Assembly: GCA_947467435.1 (NCBI GenBank)
Contig: CANIIA010000019.1
Coordinates: 1 to 34,730, forward strand
Direction of reading: 5' to 3'
Source: Betaproteobacteria bacterium
GTDB lineage: Bacteria > Pseudomonadota > Gammaproteobacteria > Burkholderiales > SG8-39
DNA length: 34,730 nt
Shown: positions 32,814 through 34,730 of the stretch, piece after piece
Position numbering within the stretch: the stretch's first letter is position 1
Layout: each line of letters begins with the position of its first letter
Program-made: the position numbers and the translations under genes
Notes under the pieces: generated by a model
The model's input: the letters and a program-made list of their open reading frames with translations, nothing else
Database searches by the model: none
Told to the model about the DNA's origin: nothing

Positions 32814-34420
32814 TGAAACGCAGAGACTTCCTCAAGCATTCGGCCGCTGCAACGAGTATGACGTTGTTTCCTTTTAGCGCCTGGTCGCAAAGTGATCGGC
32901 GAAAAGAGCTATTGATTGTGGCCAACGAAACAGGACCAAATTCACTAGACATTCATACGGTGGGAGCAAATCGTCCGGCCTATGGTGTGTCATGGATTTG
33001 CTATGACCGGTTGTTGGGCTTTGGTAAGAAAAAATTGCCCAATGGCACATTGATGTACGACTACACCAAACTAGAGCCAGAGCTGGCGGAGTCTTGGGCC
33101 ATGGCCCCGGATGGGATGTCAGTGACTTTCAAGCTGCGTAAAAATGCCAAGTTTCACGACGGCACACCAGTCACGGCGAACGATGTGAAGTGGTCCTTCG
33201 ATCGTGCAGTGACAGTGGGTGGTTTTCCAACCTTTCAAATGAAAGCGGGTTCACTTGAAAAACCCGAACAATTCATTGTGGTGGATACGCATACCTTCAA
33301 GATCGAATTCTTGCGTAAAGATCGACTCACGATGATGGACATTGCTGTGCCTGTGCCGAGCATTTTTAATGCGGCGTTAGTCAAAAAGCACGCCACTGAA
33401 AAAGATCCATGGGGCCTAGACTGGACCAAGCTGAACACTGCCGGTGGCGGTGCTTACAAAGTGGAATCGTACAAGCCAGGTCAAGAGATTGTGTTTGCCC
33501 GATTCGATGATTGGAAGAGTGGCAAGCTCCCCAAAATTAAGCGCGTGGTGCAGCGTGAAATTCCTTCGGCAGGCAATCGACGCGCTTTGCTTGAAAAAGG
33601 CGACATCGATATGACCTATGAAATGCCGCCAAAAGATTTTCTCGAAATGTCGCAAGCAGGCAAGCTCAATGTTGTCACCACACCGATTGAAAATGCCTTG
33701 TGGTACGTCGGCATGAATGTGAAATCAGGCCCATTTGCCAATCCCAAAGTACGTCAAGCGGTGGCGTATGTCTTGCCTTACGACAAGATCATGGAAAACG
33801 CGATGTACAAACGCGCGACAGCCATGTGGGGGGATAAAGACAACAAAGCCAATTCCGCGGTGTGGCCACAACCACACGGGTTTAAGCAAGACATACCTAA
33901 AGCACGTGCATTACTCAAAGAAGCAGGATTCGAAAATGGATTTGAAACCACGCTATCCTTAGATTTAGGCAATGCCACGGTGGGTGAGCCTGCGTGTATT
34001 TTGATTCAAGAGGCGCTGTCACTGATTGGTATTAAGTGCACCATCAATAAAATTCCTGGTGCCAATTGGCGTGCTGCATTACTCAAGAAAGATATGCCGT
34101 TGTATCTGAACCGTTTTGGTGGATGGTTGAACACGCCAGAGTATTTCTTCTTCTGGTGCTACCATGGACAAAACGCGGTCTTCAACACCATGAGTTACCA
34201 AAATCCTGAAATGGATAAGCTCATTGATGCTTCGCGTTTTGAGACCGACCGCAAAAAATACGAGGCGCAGGTGAAGGGATATATCGATATGGCATTTGAT
34301 GATGTGCCACGCGTGCCGTTGGCGCAACCCAACATGGACGTTGCGATGCAGAAAAGCATCAAAGGCTATACCTACTGGTTTCACCTTCAGCCTGATTATC
34401 GTGATCTGGAAAAATCGTGA
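32813..34420 (+). CDS. ABC transporter substrate-binding protein, family 5 (oligopeptide/nickel type), Tat-exported
   Basis: The 535-residue product begins KRRDFLKHSAAATSMTLF, a twin-arginine signal, and continues as an SBP_bac_5 periplasmic protein: LEPELAESWAMAPDGMSVTF, FKLRKNAKFHDGTPVTANDV and VRQAVAYVLPYDKIMENAMY. This family feeds ABC importers of peptides, opines, glutathione or similar solutes. ATG 32813 is chosen because AAGGAG lies 5 bases upstream; ATG 32810 would be only 2 bases from it. It lies between allophanate hydrolase and AtzG/AtzE-like genes, so the ligand may be a biuret- or urea-like nitrogen compound. No ABC permease is seen within the window. Confidence 0.92.
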   Translation: MKRRDFLKHSAAATSMTLFPFSAWSQSDRRKELLIVANETGPNSLDIHTVGANRPAYGVSWICYDRLLGFGKKKLPNGTLMYDYTKLEPELAESWAMAPDGMSVTFKLRKNAKFHDGTPVTANDVKWSFDRAVTVGGFPTFQMKAGSLEKPEQFIVVDTHTFKIEFLRKDRLTMMDIAVPVPSIFNAALVKKHATEKDPWGLDWTKLNTAGGGAYKVESYKPGQEIVFARFDDWKSGKLPKIKRVVQREIPSAGNRRALLEKGDIDMTYEMPPKDFLEMSQAGKLNVVTTPIENALWYVGMNVKSGPFANPKVRQAVAYVLPYDKIMENAMYKRATAMWGDKDNKANSAVWPQPHGFKQDIPKARALLKEAGFENGFETTLSLDLGNATVGEPACILIQEALSLIGIKCTINKIPGANWRAALLKKDMPLYLNRFGGWLNTPEYFFFWCYHGQNAVFNTMSYQNPEMDKLIDASRFETDRKKYEAQVKGYIDMAFDDVPRVPLAQPNMDVAMQKSIKGYTYWFHLQPDYRDLEKS

Positions 34421-34608
34421 TCGATACCCAAGAGATCGATGCGCAATGGGTAGCTACTGCAGCGCGGTTGCAGGATTTAACGATCCCGCCTGCGTATTTG
34501 CCTGAGGTGATCGCCAATTTGCAACGCACCGCGCAGATTGCTGCGACCGTGTGTGCGGTTGATTTAGATCCTGTGCAGGATGAATCTGCACCGATCTGGA
34601 TTCCATAG
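34417..34608 (+). CDS. atzG: AtzG-like small subunit protein
   Basis: This 63-residue helical protein (TIPPAYLPEVIANLQRTAQI, then AATVCAVDLDPVQDESAPIW) matches the AtzG/DUF4089 type in size, pattern and place. AtzG is a small partner, distantly related to GatC, that stabilises the amidase AtzE (1-carboxybiuret hydrolase). The GTG start overlaps the preceding stop as GTGA, and the AtzE-like gene starts 9 bases downstream. Confidence 0.8.
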   Translation: MIDTQEIDAQWVATAARLQDLTIPPAYLPEVIANLQRTAQIAATVCAVDLDPVQDESAPIWIP

Positions 34609-34617
34609 GCCTCAGGC

Positions 34618-34730
34618 GTGTCATCTTTGGGCGAAATCACGCAGTTGCAAGAGGCCATGACATCGGCACGCGTACCGGCGACAACGGTAGTACAGAACAC
34701 GCTCGATGCAATTGCTCATCAGCAATCGCA
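34618..34730 (+). CDS. atzE: AtzE-like amidase (5' end only)
   Basis: The first 37 codons of a gene cut by the right edge are present. The GTG start is followed by SSLGEITQLQEAMTSARVPA and TTVVQNTLDAIAHQQ, the helical N-terminus usual for amidase-signature enzymes of the GatA/AtzE group (repeated short helices before the catalytic core). The catalytic residues are outside the window, so the call rests on this N-terminus and on its position after the AtzG-like gene. Confidence 0.7.
   Translation, partial: MSSLGEITQLQEAMTSARVPATTVVQNTLDAIAHQQS

Overview
The window looks like a chromosomal segment of a flagellated Gram-negative proteobacterium. The evidence is a fliE-F-G-H-I-J cluster, lipobox, Sec and twin-arginine signals, TRAP transporters, an FleQ-type regulator and sigma-54-like promoters. 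A betaproteobacterium of moderate GC (about half, judged by eye) is my best guess, but nothing here fixes the genus. I see no rRNA, tRNA, CRISPR array, insertion sequence or phage module.

Region 1 (1-6372, +) is a flagellar basal-body and export operon: the end of fliE, then fliF, a small extra gene, fliG, fliH, fliI and fliJ, several overlapping by 4 bases. The extra gene (2045-2437) is a tandem partial copy of the 3' end of fliF. It encodes one membrane helix plus a FliG-binding tail. Region 2 (6737-9854, +) holds a membrane-anchored winged-helix protein, an FleQ-like sigma-54 activator without the N-terminal FleQ domain, a possible Rossmann/methyltransferase-like protein and a small secreted Sel1-repeat protein. 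Region 3 (9926-13430) holds a single-pass protein, an unusual potassium channel with two voltage-sensor domains in front of one pore, a long hairpin overlapping a sigma-54-like promoter, an unknown protein, and a convergent gene joining an excisionase-type DNA-binding domain to a response-regulator receiver.

Region 4 (13885-26634, +) is the most striking part. Nine closely spaced genes run in one direction: an XRE regulator, a lipoprotein, a beta-propeller-like protein, a membrane-anchored protein with a degenerate von Willebrand A-like domain, a proline-rich three-helix membrane protein, a 1227-residue tubulin/FtsZ-like protein with a C-terminal GYF-like domain, a zinc-ribbon/TPR membrane protein, a zinc-ribbon/Sel1 membrane protein and a membrane-anchored TAXI-type solute-binding protein. 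I infer a multi-component membrane-associated cytoskeletal or remodelling system. FtsZ-like proteins in vWA-containing neighbourhoods have been proposed before as membrane-remodelling systems, but this particular set looks little described.

Region 5 (26668-34730) is metabolic. It has a BPL_N/glutamine-amidotransferase-like protein on the minus strand, a split YeeE/YedE sulfur transporter, and a nitrogen-scavenging locus. In that locus TRAP permease genes dctQM (-) diverge from an allophanate hydrolase, an ABC oligopeptide-type binding protein, an AtzG-like protein and the start of an AtzE-like amidase (+). The 339-base divergent region carries two sigma-54-like promoters facing apart, with two NtrC-like sites 33 bases apart between them. 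This suggests that nitrogen limitation controls both arms.
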